From: Chryseobacterium sp. W4I1
GTDB lineage: Bacteria > Bacteroidota > Bacteroidia > Flavobacteriales > Weeksellaceae
DNA length: 64,000 nt
Assembly: GCF_030816115.1 (NCBI RefSeq)
Contig: NZ_JAUSXQ010000001.1
Coordinates: 558,001 to 622,000 of the forward strand
Reading direction: 5' to 3'
The translations under genes were made by a program, and so were the position numbers. Below the pieces are notes generated by a model, which saw only the letters and a list, made by a program, of their open reading frames with translations, was not told the DNA's origin and made no database searches. Shown one piece after another: positions 30,213 through 38,452 of the stretch (positions are counted from its first letter, which is position 1; every line of letters starts with the position of its first letter).

Positions 30213-31232
30213 ATGTCATCCAACAAAAACGCTCTTATCCGCTACAAAACCTTAGATAAATGCCTTAAAAATAAATATAAGCAATATACTTTAGAAGATT
30301 TAATTGATGAATGTTCTGAAGCTTTGTTTGAATTTGAAGGAAAAGAATCATTTGTCAGCAAGCGTACTGTACAATTGGATCTGCAGAATATGCGCAGTGA
30401 AAAATTTGGGTATGAGGCTCCTATTGAGGTGTATGAAAGAAAATATTACCGATACAGTGATCCGGAATACAGTATTCATAATATTTCGGTGAATGAAAGT
30501 GATCTGAAAGCCATGAATAATGCGGTACAGATCCTCAAGCAGTTCAAGGATTTTTCGATGTTTAAAGAGATGAACGGCGTCATCCAGAAACTGGAAGATT
30601 CTATTCATGCGACCAACCAGAAATCCATTATTCATCTGGATAAAAATGAGCAGTTGAAAGGGTTGGAGCATATCGATGTGCTTTATGAAGGAATTCTGAA
30701 TAAAAAAGTACTGAAAGTTCTCTATAAAAGCTTTAAAGCAAAAGAACCGGACCATTATATCGTTCATCCTCAGCTGCTGAAAGAATTTAATAACCGATGG
30801 TTTCTCATCTGTCTTCATAAAGGGAAAATGTATAATCTGGCTTTAGATAGGATGGAAAGTATTGAAACTATAGACAATATCCAGTATATTGATCAGAATC
30901 TTGATGGCGATGAGTATTTCAAAGATATTGTAGGCGTTACCGTTTCGCAAACCATGATGCCTAAAAAGGTAGTTTTTTTCGTTGACTCCTCGAATGCACC
31001 CTATGTAAAAACTAAACCCCTGCATAAAAGCCAGGAAATCATCAGTGAAACAGAAAAAGGAACCCTGTTTAAAATCTGTGTACAGATCAACTATGAGCTG
31101 GAAAGATTGCTGCTGGGATTCGGAGATTCTCTCATTGTTCATAAGCCAAGAAAACTGAGGCTGAAAATGGAAGAAAAATTTAATACAGGAAGTAATAATT
31201 ACAAAAATTTAATTATTCCCGAAGAAGAATAA
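30213..31232 (+). CDS. WYL-domain transcriptional regulator
   Basis: A 339-aa regulator with an N-terminal winged helix (about 1-85, ALIRYKTLDKCLKNKYKQYTLEDL, KRTVQLDLQNMRS), a middle helical part, and a WYL domain (about 150-240, LKVLYKSFKAKEPDHYIVHPQLLKEFNNRWFLICLH). The C-terminal WCX-like extension ends the protein. WYL domains sense nucleic acids or nucleotides in several known systems and often accompany RtcB and defence genes. Position 0.55 kb from rtcB makes control of that locus plausible but unproven. Confidence 0.88.
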   Translation: MSSNKNALIRYKTLDKCLKNKYKQYTLEDLIDECSEALFEFEGKESFVSKRTVQLDLQNMRSEKFGYEAPIEVYERKYYRYSDPEYSIHNISVNESDLKAMNNAVQILKQFKDFSMFKEMNGVIQKLEDSIHATNQKSIIHLDKNEQLKGLEHIDVLYEGILNKKVLKVLYKSFKAKEPDHYIVHPQLLKEFNNRWFLICLHKGKMYNLALDRMESIETIDNIQYIDQNLDGDEYFKDIVGVTVSQTMMPKKVVFFVDSSNAPYVKTKPLHKSQEIISETEKGTLFKICVQINYELERLLLGFGDSLIVHKPRKLRLKMEEKFNTGSNNYKNLIIPEEE

Positions 31233-31326
31233 TACACCGACAATCGCGTTGTAAAGGCTTCTGTAGGCTTATTGTATTTTTATGGCTTGGAAATTGTATT
31301 AGCTTAACCATTAAAAAAATTACACT

Positions 31327-31461
31327 ATGAAGTCACGTATATTAAAAACATTAGTAGCCATTTTAGCCCCTTTAGTAATCGATTATGTTGTGAAAAAGGT
31401 TGCTGAAAAATTATCTGAAAAGTCTGAAAAGCAAGACGATAAAAAGCAAATTACTGCTTAA
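31327..31461 (+). CDS. Small cationic membrane-associated protein, 44 aa
   Basis: A short ORF starting ATG 31327: MKSRILKTLVAILAPLVIDY, then VVKKVAEKLSEKSEKQDDKK and ITA. It has one hydrophobic helix followed by a strongly charged Lys/Glu helix. It ends 30 nt before a perfect GAAA-tetraloop terminator, which supports its being transcribed. I recall similar small proteins in Chryseobacterium but no function. Confidence 0.6.
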   Translation: MKSRILKTLVAILAPLVIDYVVKKVAEKLSEKSEKQDDKKQITA

Positions 31462-31490
31462 AAGCAAAGTAGTTTAATTTAAGATGATGA

Positions 31491-31514
31491 AGAGGCGGCC
31501 GAAAGGCCGCCTCT
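31491..31514. terminator. GAAA-tetraloop hairpin terminator
   Basis: AGAGGCGGCC-GAAA-GGCCGCCTCT, a perfect 10-bp GC-rich stem with a stable tetraloop, between convergent genes; T-rich on the plus side. Confidence 0.8.
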
Positions 31515-31553
31515 TCTATTGTAAGACCGTAATATTCTGTTAAGTCCTTTCAG

Positions 31554-32738
31554 TTATATAAAATCATACACTCCGTTTTTCCAGCCCAATACTTTAGAAG
31601 AATCTGCTTTAAGCCAGTTTTTAAGAATGGTAGCATATACTTTTCTGAAATCTTCGGTGTAAATTAGATCTCCTTCATTTAAATTCTGAAGATCGGGAAG
31701 ACTGTTCAATAATCCCTTTTTCTTTAATCCGCCACTGATGAAAAACATCTGATTGGCCGTTCCATGATCGGTTCCATTGCTGGCATTTTGAGCTACCCTG
31801 CGTCCGAATTCTGAAAATGTCATCAGAAGAATATTGTCGAATAATCCATTACTTTTCATATCTGCCACAAAAGATTTCACAGCTTCATTAATGTCGCTGA
31901 AAAGTTTTTGCTGTCTGTCATTTTGATTGACGTGGGTATCAAAACTGCCGATGGAAAGGTAATATACCTGCGTGTTGATATCAGATTTTATCAAAGAAGA
32001 TACTGTTTTGAAATCTTTTCCCAGCTGTGAATTCGGATAGGTCTGATCAGTTTTTTTTGCTTTGCTTTTCTCAAAAATATACCCTGCATTATTAATGGTA
32101 GAGCCCAAAGTTTGATAGAGGTAAGAAACCGTTTCATCATCGTGATGATGGTCATAAAGCGACTTGAAATATTTCTCCTGACTGGTTTGATACAGTCTTT
32201 TAGGATCTTTAAAAGCAAAAGCTTTATTATTTTGTCCTTTCAAAGCTAAACTCAGCATATCATCTACTTCAAGAGCCTGAGTCGGATGTTCACATCGGTA
32301 GCATTCTTCATCCAGGAATCTCCCAAGCCATCCTGTTTCGAGATATTCATCGCTTTTACTTGCGGATTGCCAGATATCCATACTTCTGAAATGGGATTTG
32401 TCGGGATTGGGATAGCCCACATTATTCAGAACAGAAAGTTCTCCATTGTCAAATAACTCTTTGAAATAGGAGAGTGCCGGATTAATTCCTGCTTCATCAT
32501 TTAAAACTAAAGAATTTTTTACTGCAATATTATTCCTCTCCCTGAAATAAATATCATTTTTTGTCGGTATAATAGTGTTTAGCCCATCATTTCCGCCTGT
32601 GAACTGAAGGACAACCAGAATCTTTTGCCCGGGTTCCAGGGCATCGTCCAAAGTCATTGATTTAAGGAAGCTGGGCATCATGAGCGAAGTCGCCGCCAAT
32701 GAACTTATTTTTAGGAATTCTCTTCTTTTAATTAACAT
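31554..32738 (-). CDS. DUF1501 (sulfatase-like) protein, Tat-exported
   Basis: A 394-aa protein with an N-terminal KRREFLKISSLAATSLMMPSF Tat-type signal. The DUF1501 body includes VVLQFTGGNDGLNTIIP, NVGYPNPDKSHFRSMDIWQS, and the C-terminal FSEFGRRVAQNASNGTDHGTAN. DUF1501 proteins resemble alkaline-phosphatase-superfamily enzymes; the conserved Asp/His residues fit, but no activity is known. It follows the DUF1800 gene by 24 nt, the usual pairing of these two families. Confidence 0.92.
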   Translation of the reverse strand: MLIKRREFLKISSLAATSLMMPSFLKSMTLDDALEPGQKILVVLQFTGGNDGLNTIIPTKNDIYFRERNNIAVKNSLVLNDEAGINPALSYFKELFDNGELSVLNNVGYPNPDKSHFRSMDIWQSASKSDEYLETGWLGRFLDEECYRCEHPTQALEVDDMLSLALKGQNNKAFAFKDPKRLYQTSQEKYFKSLYDHHHDDETVSYLYQTLGSTINNAGYIFEKSKAKKTDQTYPNSQLGKDFKTVSSLIKSDINTQVYYLSIGSFDTHVNQNDRQQKLFSDINEAVKSFVADMKSNGLFDNILLMTFSEFGRRVAQNASNGTDHGTANQMFFISGGLKKKGLLNSLPDLQNLNEGDLIYTEDFRKVYATILKNWLKADSSKVLGWKNGVYDFI

Positions 32739-32762
32739 ACTGCAAATTTTTTAATAAAACCA

Positions 32763-34139
32763 TTACATCAGTTGATATTCAGGCGTTGACATGAGATTAA
32801 TGATGTTCATTTTAACGCTGTTATCCGAGAAATTTTTTACGGAATCTAAATCCAGTGTCTTTGTATTCTGGATAATATACTCTGCACAGTTTTTACCGGC
32901 AAATATTTTTTCAACCCGCGCCCAGTCGATGGTGATGTTCGGATTTTTAAAGCTCTTGTTAACGGCGGTTTCACGGGATTTGTTTCCCATATCAATATCA
33001 TCATCCTGACGCGGACTGTATTCCAGCGGTCTCAATCCAGACCATATCTGCGGAATTTGAAGCCGGACCATCAGGGTAGAACTGTCGATCCATGACTTCC
33101 CGTTCGGCCACCCGGAAACATTAGGAGGGTAGAGGAGCATCTGTCCCAGTAATTTCTGGTACACGATGAGGTTTTCAGGATTTTGAATAGTCATGGGCAA
33201 CGTTCTCATCATTCCTGCCATCAATTCAATAGGCGATTTTATCCTGTTTCCAATGTTTTTTTTGTCATAAAACCATGGGCTTGAAAATATATCAGTCATT
33301 AGTTTTTTAATGTCATAATTGGAGTGATAAAAGTTCTCGCTTAATGCATTGATGATGTTCTGATCAATATTTTCATTCACAAAAAACTTATAGATTTTAG
33401 TGGTAATGAATCGTGCGGTGGCTTTTTGTTCGAGAATGATCTCTAAAGCATCTGTCCCGGTGAAATTTCCGGTTTTTCCAAGAAAGGTTTTCACGCCTTC
33501 ATCATGCAGATTTTTTCGCTCCTTAAAATTCCCTTCCTTATCATATCCCCATCCGGTGAAGGCACGGGCGCCTTCGCGAATGTCTTTTTCAGTGTAGTTT
33601 CCCCTTCCCATAGTAAATAATTCCATGACTTCACGGGCAAAATTTTCATTAGGATGGTCTTTTTTATTTTGTTGATTATTGAGGAAATTCAGCATAGCAG
33701 GAGCCTGGCTTACTTCAAAAAGCAGATCTTTGAAATTTCCCAGTGCATTCTTCCTGATTGTATTTAAAATCTGTTTGCTGAATCTTGGATTAACCACTCT
33801 GGATGCAAAATGACCGTGCCAGAAAAAAGCCATCTTTTCCCGCATCTGTTCTTTGCTGTTGACAATTTGGTTAAGAAAGTTAAGATTAATTTCGTTATTC
33901 TGCTCCCTGTTGATCTTCTGGATTTCTTTTTTCTTTTCTGCAGGCGTTTTATCATTCATATAATCGATGATTTCCACATCCGGAGTATCATAGTTGATTT
34001 CCACAAACGGTTCTTCTTTAAATAATTCATTTAATAAGGTCTTTGTGTTTTTATTTTTCAGGTCTTCCATTTCATTGATTCCTGCTCCGAAACCAGCACG
34101 CCAAAGAAGATGTTTGTTATGTAAAAGTGAATCCGCCAT
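32763..34139 (-). CDS. DUF1800 protein
   Basis: A 458-aa protein, started at 34139 (MADSLLHNKHLLWRAGFG), because that is the usual DUF1800 opening; the upstream ATG adds 11 residues. Markers are HLLWRAGFGAG, MAFFWHGHFASR, NENFAREVMELFTMGRGNYTEKDIREGARAFTGW and YPPNVSGWPNGKSWID. It belongs to a family always found with DUF1501 and thought to act in the envelope, though this copy lacks an obvious signal peptide. First gene of a two-gene operon with DUF1501. Confidence 0.92.
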   Translation of the reverse strand: MADSLLHNKHLLWRAGFGAGINEMEDLKNKNTKTLLNELFKEEPFVEINYDTPDVEIIDYMNDKTPAEKKKEIQKINREQNNEINLNFLNQIVNSKEQMREKMAFFWHGHFASRVVNPRFSKQILNTIRKNALGNFKDLLFEVSQAPAMLNFLNNQQNKKDHPNENFAREVMELFTMGRGNYTEKDIREGARAFTGWGYDKEGNFKERKNLHDEGVKTFLGKTGNFTGTDALEIILEQKATARFITTKIYKFFVNENIDQNIINALSENFYHSNYDIKKLMTDIFSSPWFYDKKNIGNRIKSPIELMAGMMRTLPMTIQNPENLIVYQKLLGQMLLYPPNVSGWPNGKSWIDSSTLMVRLQIPQIWSGLRPLEYSPRQDDDIDMGNKSRETAVNKSFKNPNITIDWARVEKIFAGKNCAEYIIQNTKTLDLDSVKNFSDNSVKMNIINLMSTPEYQLM

Positions 34140-34376
34140 ATTGAGAGATTTTATTTTTTGATGCAATAACAAGAAAGAAGTTAAAATGATAACGGTTAAG
34201 AATCATTAATCGTATTATTTTTAAGATTTAACTTAAACAATCATTTAATTTTAGTATAAATTAACATATTGATAATCATGGTTTTGTGATAGGTTTGAAT
34301 GTTAAAGTCAGATAAATAGCCTCCCTTGGCACGATTTTTACAGTTTACTGCAGTAGTAAAATTTAAAATTAGAGTT

Positions 34377-34940
34377 ATGAAAATGTTAAAACAAACAATA
34401 CTACTGGCTGGAATCTTAACAGCAGGTATCGCAAGTGCGCAGAGCTCAAGCATGAACAATATGATCAAAGTTGGCGCAAATGTTGGTTTAGCAGTTCCCG
34501 CAGATAATCTTTCTGCAGCAGCAGGTGTAGATGTATCTTACCAGAACCTTATCACTCCTGGATTTGGATTAGGTATTGCAACAGGATATACTCATTATTT
34601 TGGGAAAAGTAACAATGGTTATGATAACAATGATGTAGGGGTAATTCCTGTAGGGGCTTTAATCAGAATCTATCCGAAGCAAACTGGTTTCTATTTCGGA
34701 ACAGACTTAGGATACGGTTTCCTTGTAGGTGATGAGAAAGTGGCTTCCAACAGTTCTGCAGACAGACCAGACGGAGGTTTCTACATCAAGCCGGAGATCG
34801 GATACCACAACAGAGACTGGAATTTCTTCGTACAATACCAGAAAGTTTTTGTAGGAGATAAAGGCGATATTGCCGGACAGAACTATAATGTGGGGAATAT
34901 CGGAGTAGGATTCGGGTACAATATCCCATTAGGAAAGTAG
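34377..34940 (+). CDS. Outer-membrane beta-barrel protein
   Basis: A 187-aa protein started at MKMLKQTILLAGILTAGIASAQ, a clean signal peptide; the longer reading from a TTG would bury it. The mature part alternates as beta strands (VGANVGLAVPADNLSAAAGVDVSYQN, GLGIATGYTHYFG, GFYFGTDLGYGFLVGDE, WNFFVQYQKVFVGDKG), ending in GNIGVGFGYNIPLGK, consistent with a small OmpX/OmpW-like barrel. Ligand unknown. Divergent from the DUF1800/DUF1501 operon. Confidence 0.82.
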   Translation: MKMLKQTILLAGILTAGIASAQSSSMNNMIKVGANVGLAVPADNLSAAAGVDVSYQNLITPGFGLGIATGYTHYFGKSNNGYDNNDVGVIPVGALIRIYPKQTGFYFGTDLGYGFLVGDEKVASNSSADRPDGGFYIKPEIGYHNRDWNFFVQYQKVFVGDKGDIAGQNYNVGNIGVGFGYNIPLGK

Positions 34941-35030
34941 TTAGATTTAATATAAACAATTATTAGCCAAACCTTTTTATGAAAATGAAAAGGTTTTTTT
35001 CTTCCCTGCAGGAATTACGAAAACTATTAT

Positions 35031-35038
35031 TATATTTG
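35031..35038 (+). promoter_or_regulatory. Candidate glucokinase -7 box
   Basis: TATATTTG 16 nt upstream of the ATG at 35054; no clear -33 TTTG. It supports the downstream start. Confidence 0.4.
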
Positions 35039-35053
35039 ATAAAATTTGAGGTT

Positions 35054-36103
35054 ATGATATTGAATCCAAAATTTCCACTTTATTTACCGGGAGTAGAAAA
35101 CTCGAACAATGATAATGTTTCTATCATTGGGGCAAGTCTCCGTGAAGATATAACCATCTTAGGCCATTTTGTGTCCGTTAACGGAGGCCTTGAGATAAAG
35201 GTTCAGAATGAGTACAGTACCAAAGACTACGCATCATTTTCTGATATCCTGAAAAAATTCATTCAGGACAATCAGTTAGAGAATGTAAAACGTCTGGCTA
35301 TGGCGGTACCGGGACCTGTAATTGATGGTAAAAGCAGCCCCGCAAGATTGGGCTGGAACCTGAATATTGAAGAGTACACCAGAGATTTCGGATTTGAAAA
35401 AGGAGATATGCTGAACGACCTTGAAGCTTCCGCTTACGGAATGGGGCTTCTTGAAGACAGCGATCTGGATCCGATCTACACCAGCGGACATCTTGAAAAA
35501 GGAAATGTAGCCATCCTTGCTCCAGGAAACGGACTCGGAGAAGCCGGATATTTCTTTGACGGACAATTCCTGAGACCTTTCGCTACCGAAGGAGGACATT
35601 CAGAATTCTCACCGAGAACGAATGTTGAAGTTGAATTTTACCAGTTCTTAAATAATATCTATGGTATTGTAAGCTGGGAAAATGTACTTTCCAAAACGGG
35701 TCTTTTTAATATCTACAGATTCTTAAGAGATGTAAAAAGACATCCTGAACCGGAGTGGCTTGCAGAACGTCTTGCCGGACCAGATTTTGTACAGGAGCTA
35801 TATAAAGCTGCAGTAGAAGAAGAGGTAATGATCTGTAAGATTGCCTTAGATACCTTCCTGGAATTCCTTGCCAGAGAAGCGAACAACCTTGTGCTGAAGC
35901 TTAAAGCGACCGGAGGATTGTTGATTGCAGGAGATATCCCGCAGGCGATCAGGGAATACATTGACAAAGGAAAATTCTATGAGAAATTCAAGATCAGTGA
36001 TAAAATGGAGGAAATGTTGAAAAACACACCGCTCTATTTGATCAAGCAGAATCATACGGCACTCAAAGGTGCCGCACTGTATACCGCCTACTACCAAAAT
36101 TAA
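35054..36103 (+). CDS. glk: Glucokinase-family protein lacking the DxGGT phosphate loop
   Basis: A 349-aa protein of the bacterial glucokinase (PF02685) family, started at MILNPKFPLYLPG. The presumed catalytic Asp (LNDLEASAYG, D122), the phosphate-2-like loop APGNGLGEAG and the glucose-binding EGGHSEFSPR are all present, as is the C-terminal TGGLLIAGDIP. The N-terminal phosphate-1 motif, DxGGTN in active enzymes, reads SIIGASLRED (residues 23-32). Normal ATP binding is therefore doubtful. Possible roles are a divergent kinase or a sugar-responsive pseudo-kinase. A longer ORF from 34979 is less likely given the -7 box at 35031. Confidence 0.85.
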   Translation: MILNPKFPLYLPGVENSNNDNVSIIGASLREDITILGHFVSVNGGLEIKVQNEYSTKDYASFSDILKKFIQDNQLENVKRLAMAVPGPVIDGKSSPARLGWNLNIEEYTRDFGFEKGDMLNDLEASAYGMGLLEDSDLDPIYTSGHLEKGNVAILAPGNGLGEAGYFFDGQFLRPFATEGGHSEFSPRTNVEVEFYQFLNNIYGIVSWENVLSKTGLFNIYRFLRDVKRHPEPEWLAERLAGPDFVQELYKAAVEEEVMICKIALDTFLEFLAREANNLVLKLKATGGLLIAGDIPQAIREYIDKGKFYEKFKISDKMEEMLKNTPLYLIKQNHTALKGAALYTAYYQN

Positions 36104-36109
36104 AATACA

Positions 36110-36137
36110 AACTCCGAAGCTTTTTCGGAGTTTTTTT
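36110..36137 (+). terminator. Glucokinase terminator
   Basis: AACTCCGAA and TTCGGAGTT pair across a 5-nt loop, followed by TTTTT. Confidence 0.85.
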
Positions 36138-36210
36138 ATGGGATGATATTATTCATAAAAATAATTAATTTTATTGATATACATCAATGAAATCTATCGG
36201 ATTAGTTGGC

Positions 36211-36218
36211 TACATTTG
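36211..36218 (+). promoter_or_regulatory. -7 box of the first yceI-like gene
   Basis: TACATTTG, a consensus -7 element, 32 nt before the ATG at 36250; -33 not clear. Confidence 0.45.
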
Positions 36219-36249
36219 CAGCATTAAACAAGTATATAACTTTATTCAA

Positions 36250-36816
36250 ATGAAAAAAATATTCTTATTGGCAGTTTTAGCCAGTGGTCTTGTATTCGGA
36301 CAATCTAAAAAAGTAGTAGCATCTGATGTACATTGGTGGGGATACAAAGTAGCAAAATCTGAAGCAAGTTCTCACGATGGTACTGTAAAAGTAAAGTCAG
36401 GAGACATGATCATGAAAGGAAATAGTCTTATAGGAGGAAGCTTTGTATTGGATATGACTTCTATCAGCTCAACTGACCTTTCAGGAGAATATCAGCAGAA
36501 ACTGAACGGACACCTTAAGAACGGTGATTTCTTTGAAGTTGAAAAATTCCCTACTGCTTCTTTCAAAATCACTTCTGTAAAGAAAAATAATGATAAGATT
36601 TATAACTCATTGGTAACGGGAAATCTTACTGTTAAAGGAAAAACAAACCCTGTTACTTTCCCTGCAAAAATTGCTTACAGCAAAGGAGTGGTAAGTTTGG
36701 TTTCTGATAAATTCGCTTTTGACAGACAGAAATTTGACGTTGCTTACAAGTCTACCATGCAGGATGTTTTTGTGAAAGATGACATTGAAATGCTTGTAAA
36801 GGTAACTGCTAAATAA
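36250..36816 (+). CDS. YceI-family secreted lipocalin-like protein 1
   Basis: A 188-aa protein started at MKKIFLLAVLASGLVFGQ, a signal peptide; an upstream in-frame ATG at 36187 lies before the -7 box. The YceI domain is recognised by VHWWGYKVAKSEASSHDGTVKVKSG, GGSFVLDMTSIS, LNGHLKNGDFFEVEKFPTASFKI and GNLTVKGKTNPVTFP. YceI proteins are beta-barrel binders of isoprenoid-like lipids in the periplasm. A paralogue follows directly with its own promoter. Confidence 0.92.
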   Translation: MKKIFLLAVLASGLVFGQSKKVVASDVHWWGYKVAKSEASSHDGTVKVKSGDMIMKGNSLIGGSFVLDMTSISSTDLSGEYQQKLNGHLKNGDFFEVEKFPTASFKITSVKKNNDKIYNSLVTGNLTVKGKTNPVTFPAKIAYSKGVVSLVSDKFAFDRQKFDVAYKSTMQDVFVKDDIEMLVKVTAK

Positions 36817-36839
36817 TTTAATCAAAAAAAGATTATTAA

Positions 36840-36866
36840 AAGTGTAGAAGTTCTACACTTTTTTTT
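36840..36866 (+). terminator. Terminator between the two yceI-like genes
   Basis: AAGTGTAGAA-g-TTCTACACTT (36840-36860) followed by TTTTTT. The T-run merges into the next gene's TATTTTTG box at 36866. Confidence 0.8.
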
Positions 36867-36873
36867 ATTTTTG
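36866..36873 (+). promoter_or_regulatory. -7 box of the second yceI-like gene
   Basis: TATTTTTG fits TAnnTTTG, 21 nt before the ATG at 36895 and immediately after the preceding terminator stem. Confidence 0.4.
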
Positions 36874-36894
36874 TTGAATTGTAAATAAAAAAGA

Positions 36895-37524
36895 ATGAAA
36901 AGATTACTATTGTTTGCTATGATGTGTGTGAGCATATCATTTGTTTCTGCACAGAAGAAGTTTGATAAGGTTTCAAAAGTAACTTCATCGGAGATCAGGT
37001 GGTGGGGATATAAAGTTGTAAAAACTGAAGCCTCTTCACATTCAGGAACAGTAAAGCTGAAAAGCGGAAAATTCAATTTTGACAAAACGGTTCTTGTAGA
37101 CGGAGAATTTATCATCGATATGAGGAGCATGATGGCTGGAGATGTTTCTGAAGAAGATCAGATCAAGCTTACCAATGAACTGAAAAGCACCAATTTCTTT
37201 GAAGTTAAAAAGTTCCCGATTGCAAAATTCCACTTGACCAAAATTATTCCTTTAGCAAACAGTGAGTACAATTCTACAATATATGGTGATATTACCATCA
37301 AAGGCGTAAGAAAAACCATCTCTTTCCCGGCGAATGCCTATGTAACCCAGTTTACAGTAGTGATAGAGTCTGCTAAATTCTCACTGAACAGAAGAGACTT
37401 CAAAGTATTCTACCAGTCTTCACTGAAAGATTATTTCATCAAGGACGAAATGGATTTCCAGTTTAAAGTTTCTACAGAAAAACTGGATAATGAAAACAGA
37501 GTTCCTGTGAAGAAAAAGAAATAG
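36895..37524 (+). CDS. YceI-family secreted lipocalin-like protein 2
   Basis: A 209-aa paralogue of the gene just upstream: signal MKRLLLFAMMCVSISFVSAQ, then SEIRWWGYKVVKTEASSHSGTVKLKSG, DGEFIIDMRSMM, LKSTNFFEVKKFPIAKFHLT and GDITIKGVRKTISFP. A basic tail (ENRVPVKKKK) extends beyond the domain. The pair arose by tandem duplication (shared WWGYKV and EASSH blocks). Same presumed lipid-binding role; ligand unknown. Confidence 0.92.
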   Translation: MKRLLLFAMMCVSISFVSAQKKFDKVSKVTSSEIRWWGYKVVKTEASSHSGTVKLKSGKFNFDKTVLVDGEFIIDMRSMMAGDVSEEDQIKLTNELKSTNFFEVKKFPIAKFHLTKIIPLANSEYNSTIYGDITIKGVRKTISFPANAYVTQFTVVIESAKFSLNRRDFKVFYQSSLKDYFIKDEMDFQFKVSTEKLDNENRVPVKKKK

Positions 37525-37547
37525 GTAAAATATACAATCAATATGAT

Positions 37548-37578
37548 AATGGGCGGTTTATATGAACTGCCCATTTTT
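37548..37578 (+). terminator. Terminator after the second yceI-like gene
   Basis: AATGGGCGGTT pairs with AACTGCCCATT (one G-U) around a short loop, followed by TTTTT. Confidence 0.85.
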
Positions 37579-37703
37579 TATGTTTTCATTTGAAATAAAG
37601 TGCATCTTAATATTCTTAAAGCCTTTTTAATCTAACGGTTCAAAAATATATACAATCAAAATTAAATCTACATCATTTACCATGTTTTTCCTAAATTAGT
37701 ATT

Positions 37704-38345
37704 ATGAAAATTTATGTAGTAAGTGGCCTCGGAGCAGATTTTAAAGTATTGGAAAGACTGGAATTTCCCGAGAACTGTGAAGTGATTTTTATAGACTGGC
37801 TTATTCCCGAGAAAAATGAGTCCTTTCATTCCTATGTTGCGAGAATGGCGGAGAAAATAGACGATTCAGAGCCGTTCTGCCTGTTGGGATATTCCTTTGG
37901 AGGAATAATGGTACAGGAGATTAATAAACTGAAGCCTGCCCAAAAAGTAGTCATTATGGGAAGCATTAAATCTGATAAAGAAAAATCCAGATTTATAAGA
38001 ACCGGAGAAATTACAAAACTTCCAAGAATTCTTCCTGTAGGCATGTTTAATGATAAAGCAGCAAATGTCTATTCTGTGATCCGGAAACTTTTTGATCCTA
38101 AAAATCCAAAGATCCTTGAGTATTTCAGAGTCAGAGATCCTTACTACCTCAAATGGTCTGTAGAGAAGGTTTCAGAATGGAAATTTGAAGAAATTCCAGA
38201 GGTCATCCAGATATTGGGCGATAAGGATATTGTTTTTCCAATTAAATATTCAAAACCGGATTATGTTATTAAAGGCGGAACCCATCTTTTTCCGGCCACA
38301 AAATCCAAAGAAGTTTCAAAAATATTGAAAGAAGTGTTTGCTTAA
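37704..38345 (+). CDS. Small alpha/beta hydrolase
   Basis: A 213-aa alpha/beta-hydrolase fold protein: YVVSGLGADFKVLERL at the start, nucleophile elbow GYSFGG (S64), acid in LGDKDIVFP and the catalytic His in GGTHLFPATK. It has no signal peptide. It is short for the family, with almost no lid domain. The substrate cannot be inferred. Monocistronic between a terminator and the ammonium-transporter gene. Confidence 0.85.
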   Translation: MKIYVVSGLGADFKVLERLEFPENCEVIFIDWLIPEKNESFHSYVARMAEKIDDSEPFCLLGYSFGGIMVQEINKLKPAQKVVIMGSIKSDKEKSRFIRTGEITKLPRILPVGMFNDKAANVYSVIRKLFDPKNPKILEYFRVRDPYYLKWSVEKVSEWKFEEIPEVIQILGDKDIVFPIKYSKPDYVIKGGTHLFPATKSKEVSKILKEVFA

Positions 38346-38452
38346 AATAATTTACTTTAGGTATTCATTAAATTTTAATGGGGTATTTGTTTTTAAAATA
38401 TATGTTTTTATAAAATTTATGTTTAATTTTGATAGGGTTAAATGTAAATTTT

